From the NCBI RefSeq assembly GCF_000757885.1, contig NZ_JQCR01000002.1, positions 868,001 to 932,000 of the forward strand: a stretch of 64,000 nt of DNA, written 5' to 3'. Below, piece by piece: positions 8,757 through 16,883 of the stretch (positions within the stretch are counted from its first letter, which is position 1; every line of letters starts with the position of its first letter). The notes beneath the pieces are model-generated. The model worked only from the letters and a program-made list of their open reading frames with translations. It was not told where the DNA came from and ran no database searches. The translations under genes and the position numbers were made by a program. Source of the DNA: Paenibacillus wynnii (GTDB taxonomy: Bacteria > Bacillota > Bacilli > Paenibacillales > Paenibacillaceae).

Positions 8757-10332
8757 ATATATTCAGACTGTTGAGAAAGTCCGAATTTCAACACGACACC
8801 GCGTTAATTTGGTATAATATAGATAACTTTGCTAGAAAGCGCGGTGTCTTATGTTAAACGAAAAAGATCAAGGGGATAGCGGAAAATATCAAATGGAGAT
8901 GGTTTGTTTAGACCAGTTGGTTCCCTCCGATCACCTCCTTCGTTTGGTCGAAAAACATGTGGATTTTTCGTTCATTACCGAAAAGGTACGCCCTTATTAT
9001 AGTGCAACCCAAGGAAGACCTTCGATTCCACCCATCCGTTTATTCAAAATGATGCTGATTGGCTACCTGTTTAACATTCGTTCCGAACGCATCCTTGAGC
9101 AGGACATTAACGTTAACCTTGCCTACCGGTGGTTTTTAGGCCTGGGCCTTAGTGAACCAGTTCCGGACCATTCCACGATTAGTTATAACCGGAATGGACG
9201 ATTTCAGGGAACCGATGTCTTCCAGGAAATCTTCGACGAAGTGGTGCGGCTTGCCATTTCCCACCGCATGATTGCGGGGCGGCTCTTAATTACAGATTCG
9301 ACGCACATCGAGGCGAATGCCAATAAAAATCGTTATACGCAGCAAATGACGAGTGAGTCCCCGCACGCCTATCTGCAAGAGTTGGAGACCGCAGTCCATG
9401 AAAGCCGCCGTGCTCACGGGAAAAAGCCATTAGCTCCTCCACGCGGGAAACGGGAGGAGGAGCCCAAAAAACTGAAAGTGAGCCTGACTGATCCAGAGAG
9501 CGGCTACATGAATCGTAAGAACAAACCGGAAGGATTCTTTTACTTAGACCACCGGACGGTTGACCACAAATACAATATGATTACCGATGTGTATGTGACG
9601 CCAGGCAATGTCAATGATTCAACCGTGTATATGGAGCGCTTAACCCGGCAACTGGAGACCTTTGGTTTTCGAGACACCCTCGAAGCCATAGCCTTGGATT
9701 CCGGATACATGGTGCCCCATATTTGCAAACAAACGACGCCATGGATGACTGTAATTGCCGAGCGGAAACCACCCAGCAAACCCGGCTTTCTCACGAAAGA
9801 AGACTTTACCTATGATGCGAAAAAGGATGTATACGTATGTCCATTAGGACAACCACTCACGTACCGAACGACGAACCGACAAGGCTACAACGAGTATATA
9901 TCATCCAAGGGGCACTGCGCGGCTTGCCCGAAAGTCACTCAATGTACTGAAAACTCCAAGCACCAGCGTACGATTCAGCGGCATGTATGGGAAGACTTCA
10001 AAGAGAAAGTACACCAAAACCGGAAAAGTCCCGAAGGCGAGAAAATCTACAAATACCGCGCTCAAACCATTGAGCGTAGCTTTGCTGATGCCAAAAATCT
10101 CCACGGGTACCGTCGATGCCGAATGCGGGGCAAAGCCAAGATGCAGGAACAGGCATTGATGACGGCCATTGCACAGAATCTGAAGAAAATGGCCCGTCAC
10201 TTAGCAAAGATGGAGGCCTATGCTTTTCATTTGTGTATGAAAAAGAGTAACCTTCACTACTTTAACCGTCATTTGGGTTTCCGCATGATATTTGCAGCTT
10301 GAAAGTTTGCTTTCTCAACAGTCTGATATATT
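8757..10332 (+). mobile_element. Complete IS1182-family insertion sequence with 7-bp target duplication
   Basis: The element proper is 8764-10325 (1562 bp). The terminal inverted repeats begin CAGACTGTTGAGAAAG on the left; the right end (CTTTCTCAACAGTCTG, ending at 10325) is their exact complement over 16 bases. Direct repeats ATATATT flank it at 8757-8763 and 10326-10332. Removing the element and one repeat restores a hairpin with arms AATTATAGGGA (8747-8757) and TCCTTCTAATT (10332-10342). It carries one intact transposase gene. Clean ends and an intact frame suggest recent activity. Confidence 0.95.
8851..10302 (+). CDS. IS1182-family transposase (intact)
   Basis: 483-residue DDE transposase. 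The N-terminal DUF772-like part contains RPSIPPIRLFKMMLIGYLFN and VPDHSTISYNRN. The first catalytic Asp is D149 in LLITDSTHIEANAN, the second is in EAIALDSGYM, and the Glu is in TIERSFADAKNLHGYRRCRM. A Cys-containing segment typical of the group (CPLGQPL, CAACPKVTQC) lies between the second Asp and the Glu. TATAAT at 8813 may be its -10 box. There is no strong ribosome site before the ATG. It is different from the remnant at 3906. Confidence 0.95.
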   Translation: MLNEKDQGDSGKYQMEMVCLDQLVPSDHLLRLVEKHVDFSFITEKVRPYYSATQGRPSIPPIRLFKMMLIGYLFNIRSERILEQDINVNLAYRWFLGLGLSEPVPDHSTISYNRNGRFQGTDVFQEIFDEVVRLAISHRMIAGRLLITDSTHIEANANKNRYTQQMTSESPHAYLQELETAVHESRRAHGKKPLAPPRGKREEEPKKLKVSLTDPESGYMNRKNKPEGFFYLDHRTVDHKYNMITDVYVTPGNVNDSTVYMERLTRQLETFGFRDTLEAIALDSGYMVPHICKQTTPWMTVIAERKPPSKPGFLTKEDFTYDAKKDVYVCPLGQPLTYRTTNRQGYNEYISSKGHCAACPKVTQCTENSKHQRTIQRHVWEDFKEKVHQNRKSPEGEKIYKYRAQTIERSFADAKNLHGYRRCRMRGKAKMQEQALMTAIAQNLKKMARHLAKMEAYAFHLCMKKSNLHYFNRHLGFRMIFAA

Positions 10333-10414
10333 CCTTCTAATTTATATAAAAGGGATTGATTCCAATAGTTAGAGGGATATTTTCCCGCTAAAATTTTCTG
10401 AGGCACCTTCCGAG
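10326..10414. repeat. Hairpin repeats right of the IS
   Basis: 10333-10342 (CCTTCTAATT) is the right arm of the hairpin split by the IS. 10368-10393 is a further member with arms GTTAGAGGGA and TTTCCCGCTAA around TAT. No gene is seen. Confidence 0.6.
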
Positions 10415-10669
10415 GGTGATTCTATTGCACTTTTACATCTCATTCGCTCATTTGATGCTACCGTAGGTGATTCTATTTCACTTTTACATCTCATTCGCTC
10501 ATTTGATGCTACCGTAGGTGATTCTATTGCACTTTTACATCTCATTCGCTCATATGGTGCTCCCGAGGGTGATTTAATTGCACTTTTACATCTCATTTGC
10601 TCATTTGGTGCTCCCGGGGGTGATCCTATTGCACTTTTACATCTCATTCGCTCATTTGGTGCTCCCGGG
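10415..10669. repeat. Five tandem copies of a 51-bp repeat
   Basis: Copies begin at 10415, 10466, 10517, 10568 and 10619, all exactly 51 bp apart and about 85-95 percent alike. Each contains TTGCACTTTTACATCTCATT, which resembles the core of the four-box elements elsewhere in the window (TTGCAC-N4-TACA, here with a 3-base centre). Because 51 is divisible by three, the minus strand stays open and would encode a 17-residue repeat, MRCKSAIESPTVASNER. There is no ribosome site or homologous fold behind that frame, so I treat the DNA repeat as the feature. Confidence 0.9.
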
Positions 10670-10691
10670 GCGGTAGATACTAGCTCTCAAC

Positions 10692-11969
10692 TTAACGCTT
10701 GATCGCCAGACGGTACCCGAGGTTCATTACAAAATTATAGAATAAATGTGTTCTGGATACGCGCATCCGTTTGATAAACGAGGGTAAGGAGTAGAATTGA
10801 CGCCGAAAATCGTTATATCCATTAAGTAGCTGCTCCTCCGTCATATGTATTGGGTTGAAAACTACATCCGTTTTGCCGTTGTAAAGACTCCAATCTTCAT
10901 TTAAAAGGCGCTGCTCACCTTTCATTTGGGCATGTACAGGTGTTTGGGGCAGAGGTGTCAAAATACTGACGGTTACTCCGTCAATTCCCAGTGACTCACA
11001 GGCTTCCAAGGTGTGCTGAAAGGTTGCCGGGGTATCCTCATCAAAGCCGAATACGATGCCGGCCTGTATCATGATTTTATGTTTATGCAGCTTATGGATA
11101 ATATCCTGATAGGACCCTACGCGATTCATTTGTTTGTTCACACCCCGTAGTGCAGATGGAGAAAATGATTCAAGACCTACAAACAAATACAAACAACCCG
11201 CTTCCCTCGCCTTCTGCAGGAGCTCATCATTGTTGCAATCCGCCAGTGTCACCTGTGCCGCCCATTTTTTACGGAGGGGCTTAAGGCTCTCCATCAACTC
11301 TAAAGCATGCGCTTTATCCGCAAAAAAATTATCATCCCAAAACACAAAAAACTTCGATTTCATCAAGGAAATCTCATGAATAACCTCGCTTGTGGGACGG
11401 GAGCGGAAGGTGTCATGATAGATTTGCTTCAAGTTGCAGTAAGCACAGCGGTAAGGACAACCTCTGGTTGAGAATACCGCCCCTTTCATCAGCGAGCTTC
11501 TTTTTAGCAGATCCCAACGGGGTAGGGGCACATCTTTTAAATCCGGGATAGCGTCAGATCGATAGATTTGCTGGAAATTGCCCTGATAGAAATCCCCCAA
11601 AAATTTAGGCCAGATCTCTTCCGCTTCACCTACTATTAGACTGTCACAATGTTCGGAAGCCTCCTCCGGAAGAAGGGTAGCATGGGGCCCTCCAAATATG
11701 ACCTTAGCTCCTTTTGCCCGGAATTTCTCAGCAATGGTGTAGCAATGATATGCATTAGGTGTGTTCACAGTGATAGCCACCAGATCAAAATTGCGCTGAT
11801 ACGGGATTTTTTGCTGATACTCATCCACTAGAGTAATCTTGTATTTGGTCTCATCAATAAAACCAGCTAAATACGGCATCGTGATCTGTACAAAATTATT
11901 GAACTGCTTCCGGCGGAACCGATTAATTTTCTCGTTCTCCGGCTGAATAAGCAGAATGCTTTTTCTCAT
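10692..11969 (-). CDS. B12-binding-domain radical SAM protein
   Basis: 425 residues. An N-terminal Rossmann-like cobalamin-binding-type domain (about 1-140; IFGGPHATLLPEEA, VGEAEEIW) is followed by a radical SAM core. The 4Fe-4S ligands are C171, C175 and C178 (GCPYRCAYC). Later blocks include FVFWDDNFFADK, LYLFVGLESFSP and QAGIVFGFDEDTP. The B12 domain lacks an obvious DxHxxG, so cobalamin may bind base-off or not at all. The family covers methyltransferases and other tailoring enzymes, and no cluster around the gene indicates a substrate. It is a single gene on the minus strand. Confidence 0.85.
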   Translation of the reverse strand: MRKSILLIQPENEKINRFRRKQFNNFVQITMPYLAGFIDETKYKITLVDEYQQKIPYQRNFDLVAITVNTPNAYHCYTIAEKFRAKGAKVIFGGPHATLLPEEASEHCDSLIVGEAEEIWPKFLGDFYQGNFQQIYRSDAIPDLKDVPLPRWDLLKRSSLMKGAVFSTRGCPYRCAYCNLKQIYHDTFRSRPTSEVIHEISLMKSKFFVFWDDNFFADKAHALELMESLKPLRKKWAAQVTLADCNNDELLQKAREAGCLYLFVGLESFSPSALRGVNKQMNRVGSYQDIIHKLHKHKIMIQAGIVFGFDEDTPATFQHTLEACESLGIDGVTVSILTPLPQTPVHAQMKGEQRLLNEDWSLYNGKTDVVFNPIHMTEEQLLNGYNDFRRQFYSLPSFIKRMRVSRTHLFYNFVMNLGYRLAIKR

Positions 11970-12134
11970 AGTTCACCTGCTTGCTTGGAATTAATATTTA
12001 CTTGGCTTACCTCATCCCAAAGAAAGTTCGCGAGATACCACCCAATTCCCTCTATAAAAAGGAAAGTTATTCCTGAGGATATATATTCCTGTGAACCCCT
12101 ATCTCGCCCGTTGATCCGATGGTTGTAGTATTTT
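11970..12134. other. Upstream region of the radical SAM gene
   Basis: This is the first part of an 810-bp gene-free region. It must hold the minus-strand promoter of the radical SAM gene. A loose inverted repeat around 12055-12090 (GGAAAGTTATTCCTGAGGAT, then ATATATTCC) is seen. Nothing else is recognised. Confidence 0.35.
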
Positions 12135-12322
12135 TAAGTGTACTCTGTGCAACTAAAATCACTGGTTTTGGTGGAATCCGTACTTTAATTGCACTTAGTA
12201 CAGTTATATCGCCAACCTTGGGCCTTGATGCGTTAATCGCTGCTATATAGTTGTAGAAAGTACACTTAAAGTCCGGGGAACAGCCATTTCATTGCTAAAT
12301 AGATGTAAAGAGTGCACTTAAC
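12135..12322. repeat. Four-box palindromic element, copy 1
   Basis: Four quasi-palindromic boxes with centres near 12144, 12196, 12258 and 12309 (spacing 52, 62, 51). The first reads TAAGTGTAC-TCT-GTGCAACTA. The second is in the other orientation (TTAATTGCAC-TTAG-TACAGTTA). The third reads TAGTTGTAG-AAA-GTACACTTA. The fourth reads TAGATGTAA-AGA-GTGCACTTA. Sequence between boxes is not shared with the other copies. It lies in the divergent region between the radical SAM gene and the ECF operon. Confidence 0.8.
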
Positions 12323-12581
12323 TCTATATAGATTGAACTTGATAAACGGACAAAAAGGATTGAAGTAACGGAGGGGAATTTTGGAACTGGAAGAGCGGTA
12401 GCGTCCGCCCGAAAGCTTTCCGTAGGAAAGCTCGCTTCGAAAGCATAAGCTGTCTCCGGATTTCATCCGCTAATAGCGATAAAAATCCAGAAATCCGGAG
12501 ACAACAGCAGCTGGAAGTCCAACATTCACCGTAGTTACGATCAAACCCAATGTAGCAAAATCTTAAGTTCATCTTATATAG
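12323..12581 (-). repeat. Structured 259-bp MITE-like repeat, copy A
   Basis: The ends are CTATATAGATTGAACTT (12323) and, on the other strand, CTATATAAGATGAACTT (12581), an imperfect terminal inverted repeat. The body is an inverted near-copy of 59154-59413. It contains the stem TCTCCGGATTT (12453-12463) / AAATCCGGAGA (12491-12501) with an inner CGCT/AGCG hairpin, and an outer pairing TTGGA...TCCAA. An open frame of 82 codons on the minus strand recurs in the other copy only because the DNA recurs. It abuts the four-box element. Confidence 0.85.
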
Positions 12582-12781
12582 TAAGTTAAGTTCCTTAACT
12601 ATCCTGCCATACCCAATTAAGAGCAGCAGTTATGGAGCAACAATCAGCTTATATTAGATCCGATTTCTGTAAAAGTCTTTGGATTTGAACTTGGTTCTTT
12701 AGCTTCAGGTAAAATATTCCTAAATAACGCAACCTAAAGCCACTCAGACGCATCTTTATAGTAAAGGAAGGGGAGCTTCAC
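12582..12781. promoter_or_regulatory. Leader region of the second ECF operon
   Basis: This 200-bp stretch separates the MITE-like repeat from the ECF operon and should hold its promoter. A possible autoregulated ECF-type promoter could not be picked with confidence. AAGGAAGGGGAG at 12764-12775 is the ribosome site that decides the CTG start of the sigma gene. Confidence 0.35.
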
Positions 12782-13330
12782 CTGGATATTATAGAGAGGA
12801 TCAAAGCAAAAGATGAATCAGCTCTCCGCCTGCTCATGGATGATTACGGGGATATGCTCCTTCGGACAGCCTGCTTGTTGCTCAAGGATCTACAAAGTGC
12901 AGAGGAAGCTGTACAGGATACGTTCATTCAGGCCTATAACAAAATAGAACAACTGCAGGAGCCTGAAAATTTAAAAGCTTGGATGGTCCGTATTGTTGTG
13001 AATCGCTGTCGGATGAGGCAACGGACCTGGAGCTGGCGAAATATATTCCCCTCGGCAGAAACGGAGCAGCTTCACTTGGCCGAATCAAACCTCATGTCCG
13101 GTGCGGAAGAGCTTTTCATGCTGCAATGGCATAATGTCAGACTTGTAGAGGCTGTCAGAACTCTCGATTACATATACCGCGAATGTCTCGCTCTATATTA
13201 TTTCCATGAGATGACAATCCGTGAAATATCAGAGCAGTTGGAGATCCCTGAGAATACAATAAAATCCCGACTTGCCAGAGGAAGGATTCTACTTAAAAAG
13301 CTATTGGAGAAGGAGGGTCAATTCAAATGA
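12782..13330 (+). CDS. ECF-type sigma factor (probable CTG start)
   Basis: 182 residues if begun at CTG 12782, giving an N-terminus MDIIERIKAKDESALRLLMD that matches the usual ECF start. The strong ribosome site AAGGAAGGGGAG is six bases before this CTG, while the first ATG (12836) has none and would cut into region 2. Region 2 includes AEEAVQDTFIQAYNKIEQL and AWMVRIVVNRCRMR. Region 4 includes LALYYFHEMTIREISEQLEI and NTIKSRLARGRILLKK. The stop overlaps the next ATG by four bases, starting a three-gene operon with a small membrane protein and a large secreted-side protein. Confidence 0.88.
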   Translation: MDIIERIKAKDESALRLLMDDYGDMLLRTACLLLKDLQSAEEAVQDTFIQAYNKIEQLQEPENLKAWMVRIVVNRCRMRQRTWSWRNIFPSAETEQLHLAESNLMSGAEELFMLQWHNVRLVEAVRTLDYIYRECLALYYFHEMTIREISEQLEIPENTIKSRLARGRILLKKLLEKEGQFK

Positions 13331-13665
13331 ATACGGAACGGAAAGCCATAAAACAGCAGCTTGACGAAAAATTAGAACTGATCAGATTCACCGGGCACGA
13401 GCGGGTTATCCGACGGACGCACCCTCCTACTCTTCGAAATCGCCTGCTGATGTTCTGGAACAAGGAAATTGTGCTTCCGCTTAAGCCTATCGCTGCTTTG
13501 AGTGCCATTATTCTAGTAACCATAGTAGCAGTCCACTCCACACAAATTGAAGAACCCCAGCTATCGGTTACACAACAACCAGAAACCCGTGAATTAATTG
13601 AAGCCGGTGGCAACATTTACTGGAAGGATGTCTATAAGCAGGTGGTGAAGCAGCATGACAATTAA
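13327..13665 (+). CDS. Small single-pass membrane protein, probable anti-sigma factor
   Basis: 112 residues. A basic cytoplasmic N-terminus of about 55 residues is followed by one transmembrane helix (IAALSAIILVTIVAVHS) and a short extracytoplasmic tail ending in WKDVYKQVVKQ. Position directly after the sigma gene (ATGA overlap) and topology suggest an anti-sigma factor. No zinc-finger HxxxCxxC motif is present. It overlaps the next gene by 11 bases, so the three genes are translationally coupled. Confidence 0.7.
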   Translation: MNTERKAIKQQLDEKLELIRFTGHERVIRRTHPPTLRNRLLMFWNKEIVLPLKPIAALSAIILVTIVAVHSTQIEEPQLSVTQQPETRELIEAGGNIYWKDVYKQVVKQHDN

Positions 13666-15883
13666 GATCAAAATCAAGCATCTAGTTCTATGGGTGTTGG
13701 GCCCTGCCATTCTACTGATTGTCATTCTTAATTCGGTGCCTTCTCTAGCTAAACTGGGTCAATCTACTCCTACAGAATCCTCACCAGAAAATGCCCGTAT
13801 ACAGCTGCTGCAACAGTTGAATTCATCGACTGGCAACCCCCATTTGGAGCTGATTCGTAAAAAAATCATAGATACCGGCAGCAGGCATAGTTCCTACCTA
13901 TTCGATGTATATATTGGACCTACATCGAGTCATTGGAGTGTAGACGAGGTCAATTCAATTAATCTTTTACCGGCGGACAGAATTACTTTCTTGGATGAAT
14001 ACATTCGCGAGGGACCAGTCGATGATTATTACATACGAGCATCTAAACAATTAGTGTATGAATATGACTCACTCAGCCGGGAAGATGATGCTGAACAGGC
14101 ACTGATAACTGCGGAATCCAGAATAAGCAGCAACACCTCAACAGCAAGAGAATTAGCACTCCTACGGGGAGAAAGGGCTTTGGACCGGGGGGACGTGGCA
14201 GCAGCGGAAACAATCCTAGAAAAGTCAACGTCCCCTTCATATGTGCATGAAACTGAGCTGGACGGAAGAATGAACTGGCTTAAAGCTCGGCTATTATTTA
14301 CAAAAGGTAATTTTAAACAGGCCCATTTATTAGTGAAGAGCAGCTTGAAGACTTACCGGAATAACAAGGACAGCTTAAAGCTTGTTACGGATACGGAAAG
14401 ACAGCTAGTAGACCTTCAAGCGGAGATCGAATCCGCAATGAATATAGCTCATACAGACTCTGCTAACCTTTCGGGGACTTTAGCACGAAGTGATGGAACC
14501 CCCATCCCTTTCGCAGGTATTTTTCTACGGGATGAGAGCCATGTCAATCACAGCGTGACAGATAGTGAACCGTACCGAATTCTTACCGATTCAGAAGGTC
14601 ATTTTCAATTTCACGGGGTGATTCCAGGTTACTATCAACTCGAATTGGGGCTCCACTTTAATCAAATTGACGGTTGGACCTGGCCTATACAGTTTGGGGA
14701 CTGGATTGAAATCAAACAAGGGGAGAACAAGCTAGCAAATGTTACCCTGCAGCCCCTGCTTGAGCTTCATTCGCCCGTTAATCAGCAAATTATTACCGAT
14801 AAGAATATTAATTTTAGCTGGGAAGCTGTAACCGGAGCCGCTTACTATAATCTTAATGGCAGTGTTTGGTCCGAAAACAGCTCGTACACTAATCAAATCA
14901 AAGGACATGTAACAGATAATCACGTTACCATCCCGATAAATGAGTTGTATTACACTAGCGGGGGATTTTCTTTTGGCAGCCAAGGCGATTGGCAATCGAT
15001 TAAGCCGAATTCTCTTCTCGGATTCACGAATCCAGATAACCGTTACTCATGGAGTATTGAGGCTTTTGATACGAGTGGAAAATTGATCACACGTAGCAAT
15101 GGCTACAGGTTAGATGAGAACCGAGTCGGGAATCTCCCCTTTTTCTATTTAAAGGAACGAACACTCAGTAATGCTGATCGAATTTTGCTGGATAAGAAGC
15201 CCGATCAGGCGATAGTTGCTTACCAACAGGATTACGCTGCTAATCCTCAGGATCTGCATGCCCTTCATATGTTAGTTCACCTGTTGCGGGCAAAGGATAC
15301 TTTTATGGAGAGTAAACCGAAGGTTGATTCTACCATCCCATTGATTAAAAAACTTTTACAGATGTATCCCTCAGAGGGCTATGCTTCAACCTTGACACAA
15401 TATTTCTATGAGCAGGCAGACTGGAAACAGTATAACGAATATTATTCCTTGTACCTGAGTGTAGCCGATCAGAAGCCTAATTCTTACATGAGAGCCATCA
15501 ACGCCCTTGCTCTTTGGCATCAGGGAGAGGTAGATAGAGCCCGAAAGGAGTTGGCAATTTCTCTGGAGGAGGATAACAATCATCGATTTATCGGAGGTTA
15601 TCTGGCGTTGGAGTTATATGCAGGTGAAGCCCTTTCCTCTGTTTCGGAGATTGCTGCCCGCTACCCTGATCACAGCGGCGAACCTAATGGCAATCGATGG
15701 ACCTCGCTCCTTAGTCAACTTACCGTTCAAAGAGCACAACACCCAGAGGTCTTCGACAAGCAGTTGAAGGAAAAACTTGATTGGTATATGCTCGGCAAGT
15801 CGGAGCTTTTGAAGCAATGGATGGATCAAACAGATGCATCTGCATTGAAGAAATTTATGGGTGCTCTTCTCGAGGTTAGATGA
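13655..15883 (+). CDS. Large membrane-anchored protein with TPR-like repeats and a carboxypeptidase-regulatory-like domain
   Basis: 742 residues. One N-terminal membrane helix (LWVLGPAILLIVILNSVPSLA) is followed by an extracytoplasmic region. Residues about 100-260 and 500-740 are helical and TPR-like (RLADRITF-type helices; QAIVAYQQDYAANPQDLHAL and PNSYMRAINALALWHQGEVD are clear units). Between them is a beta-sandwich resembling the carboxypeptidase regulatory domain (LSGTLARSDGTPIPFAGIFL, then DSEGHFQFHGVIPGYYQLEL). No catalytic motif is seen. As third gene of an ECF operon it may sense or respond to the envelope signal. The function is not known. Confidence 0.75.
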   Translation: MTIKIKIKHLVLWVLGPAILLIVILNSVPSLAKLGQSTPTESSPENARIQLLQQLNSSTGNPHLELIRKKIIDTGSRHSSYLFDVYIGPTSSHWSVDEVNSINLLPADRITFLDEYIREGPVDDYYIRASKQLVYEYDSLSREDDAEQALITAESRISSNTSTARELALLRGERALDRGDVAAAETILEKSTSPSYVHETELDGRMNWLKARLLFTKGNFKQAHLLVKSSLKTYRNNKDSLKLVTDTERQLVDLQAEIESAMNIAHTDSANLSGTLARSDGTPIPFAGIFLRDESHVNHSVTDSEPYRILTDSEGHFQFHGVIPGYYQLELGLHFNQIDGWTWPIQFGDWIEIKQGENKLANVTLQPLLELHSPVNQQIITDKNINFSWEAVTGAAYYNLNGSVWSENSSYTNQIKGHVTDNHVTIPINELYYTSGGFSFGSQGDWQSIKPNSLLGFTNPDNRYSWSIEAFDTSGKLITRSNGYRLDENRVGNLPFFYLKERTLSNADRILLDKKPDQAIVAYQQDYAANPQDLHALHMLVHLLRAKDTFMESKPKVDSTIPLIKKLLQMYPSEGYASTLTQYFYEQADWKQYNEYYSLYLSVADQKPNSYMRAINALALWHQGEVDRARKELAISLEEDNNHRFIGGYLALELYAGEALSSVSEIAARYPDHSGEPNGNRWTSLLSQLTVQRAQHPEVFDKQLKEKLDWYMLGKSELLKQWMDQTDASALKKFMGALLEVR

Positions 15884-15905
15884 TGTTGCAAGCCGAAGAT
15901 TTGCA

Positions 15906-15951
15906 AAAGCTCCAGACTAGATCATTTGATCTTAGACTGGAGCTTTTTTTT
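15906..15951 (+). terminator. Terminator of the second ECF operon
   Basis: Long hairpin with arms beginning AAAGCTCCAG and ending CTGGAGCTTT, extended inward by GATCA/TGATC, followed by a run of T on the plus strand. Confidence 0.9.
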
Positions 15952-16073
15952 AGAAGAGAGACGTTCCTCCACTCAAATATCATCTGATACAGTTCTTAAT
16001 TGTCTATAAAGTGATTCGATGGGATACATTTCTGTTGAATGCATATTAACACTAAAACTCCTATCGCTGAGAA

Positions 16074-16246
16074 TCCTGTAGTAAATACATCAATTTCACA
16101 AGAAACTCTTGCTTCGGGTGCAAATCCTGTATAAAATGCAAGAATTCCGCTATTTTTGAGCCGTCCACTGCTGAAATGCTGCATTTAATACAACAATCGG
16201 AAGTTATACAATAGTTTGGACGATTATTGTTGTACATCATACAACA
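16074..16246. repeat. Divergent four-box element upstream of an acetyltransferase gene
   Basis: Four boxes with a weaker match to the family but the same geometry. Cores TGTAGTAAATACA, TGTATAAAATGCAA, TGCATTTAATACAA and TGTACATCATACAA have centres near 16082, 16133, 16185 and 16236 (spacing 51, 52, 51). The first two share AATCCTGTA on the left. The 413-bp region 15884-16296 holds only the terminator above, this set and the ribosome site of the next gene. A 62-codon minus-strand frame here looks accidental. Confidence 0.55.
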
Positions 16247-16296
16247 TTCTGCAGAGCTTGATCTACAGAATACTGCACAGGAAGGAGAAACTTCAA

Positions 16297-16818
16297 ATGC
16301 ATAGTCATCCCTTGAATGAAATCTACGCGATCATGGAAGCGTCATTCCCTGATTCCGAATTCCGTACCCTAGATGGTCAAAAGGCACTGCTTGCGGATTC
16401 GAGGTACCGCTTGATCACAGACTATGACAACCAAGGCCGGGTTACCGCTTTTATTGCTGCATGGGAATTTCCGGTATTCCGTTTTGTAGAGCATATTGCA
16501 GTTCATCCTGCTGTAAGAGGACAAGGGTTGGGAGATAGGATGATGCGGGATTATATTTCTGAATCAATAACTCCCGTTCTGCTGGAAGTAGAGCCTCCAC
16601 TCAACGAATGGTCACGCCGAAGAGTCGGTTTCTATGAAAGACTGGGCTTCTTTCTAAATCCTTTTGAATATAGGCAGCCACCGCTTAGAGAAGGGCAATC
16701 GGAATTGCCTTTAAAGATTATGAGCTATGCTCAACCACTCCCCGAGGAAGCGTTCTCTCTTTTTAAAGAAACGGTATATCGCCATGTGTATAAGGTATCC
16801 GACTCTCACCATGAATAA
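16297..16818 (+). CDS. GNAT-family N-acetyltransferase
   Basis: 173 residues from ATG 16297, which has AGGAAGGAG upstream (an upstream in-frame ATG lacks one). The acetyl-CoA loop is readable as VEHIAVHPAVRGQGLGDRMM, with the R-G-Q-G-L-G signature, followed by VLLEVEPP and RVGFYERLGFF. The acceptor substrate is unknown. The next gene starts 65 bases downstream and may share the transcript. Confidence 0.85.
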   Translation: MHSHPLNEIYAIMEASFPDSEFRTLDGQKALLADSRYRLITDYDNQGRVTAFIAAWEFPVFRFVEHIAVHPAVRGQGLGDRMMRDYISESITPVLLEVEPPLNEWSRRRVGFYERLGFFLNPFEYRQPPLREGQSELPLKIMSYAQPLPEEAFSLFKETVYRHVYKVSDSHHE

Positions 16819-16883
16819 TACAACCTCCCTAAGGGATAATAATCTAGTCTCACTAAATGACCATTCCAAGGAGGATAACTATC

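Noticed and set aside
10369..10647. 92-codon minus-strand frame encoding a 17-residue repeat
   Set aside because: It is a by-product of the 51-bp DNA repeat; no ribosome site before the ATG, and the shared core with the box elements suggests selection on DNA.
12324..12572. 82-codon minus-strand frame with a homologue at 59186-59449
   Set aside because: The similarity is between copies of a non-coding structured repeat; the frames have no start signals and include the terminal repeats.
15996..16184. 62-codon minus-strand frame
   Set aside because: It overlaps the divergent box set, has no ribosome site and no recognisable protein features.
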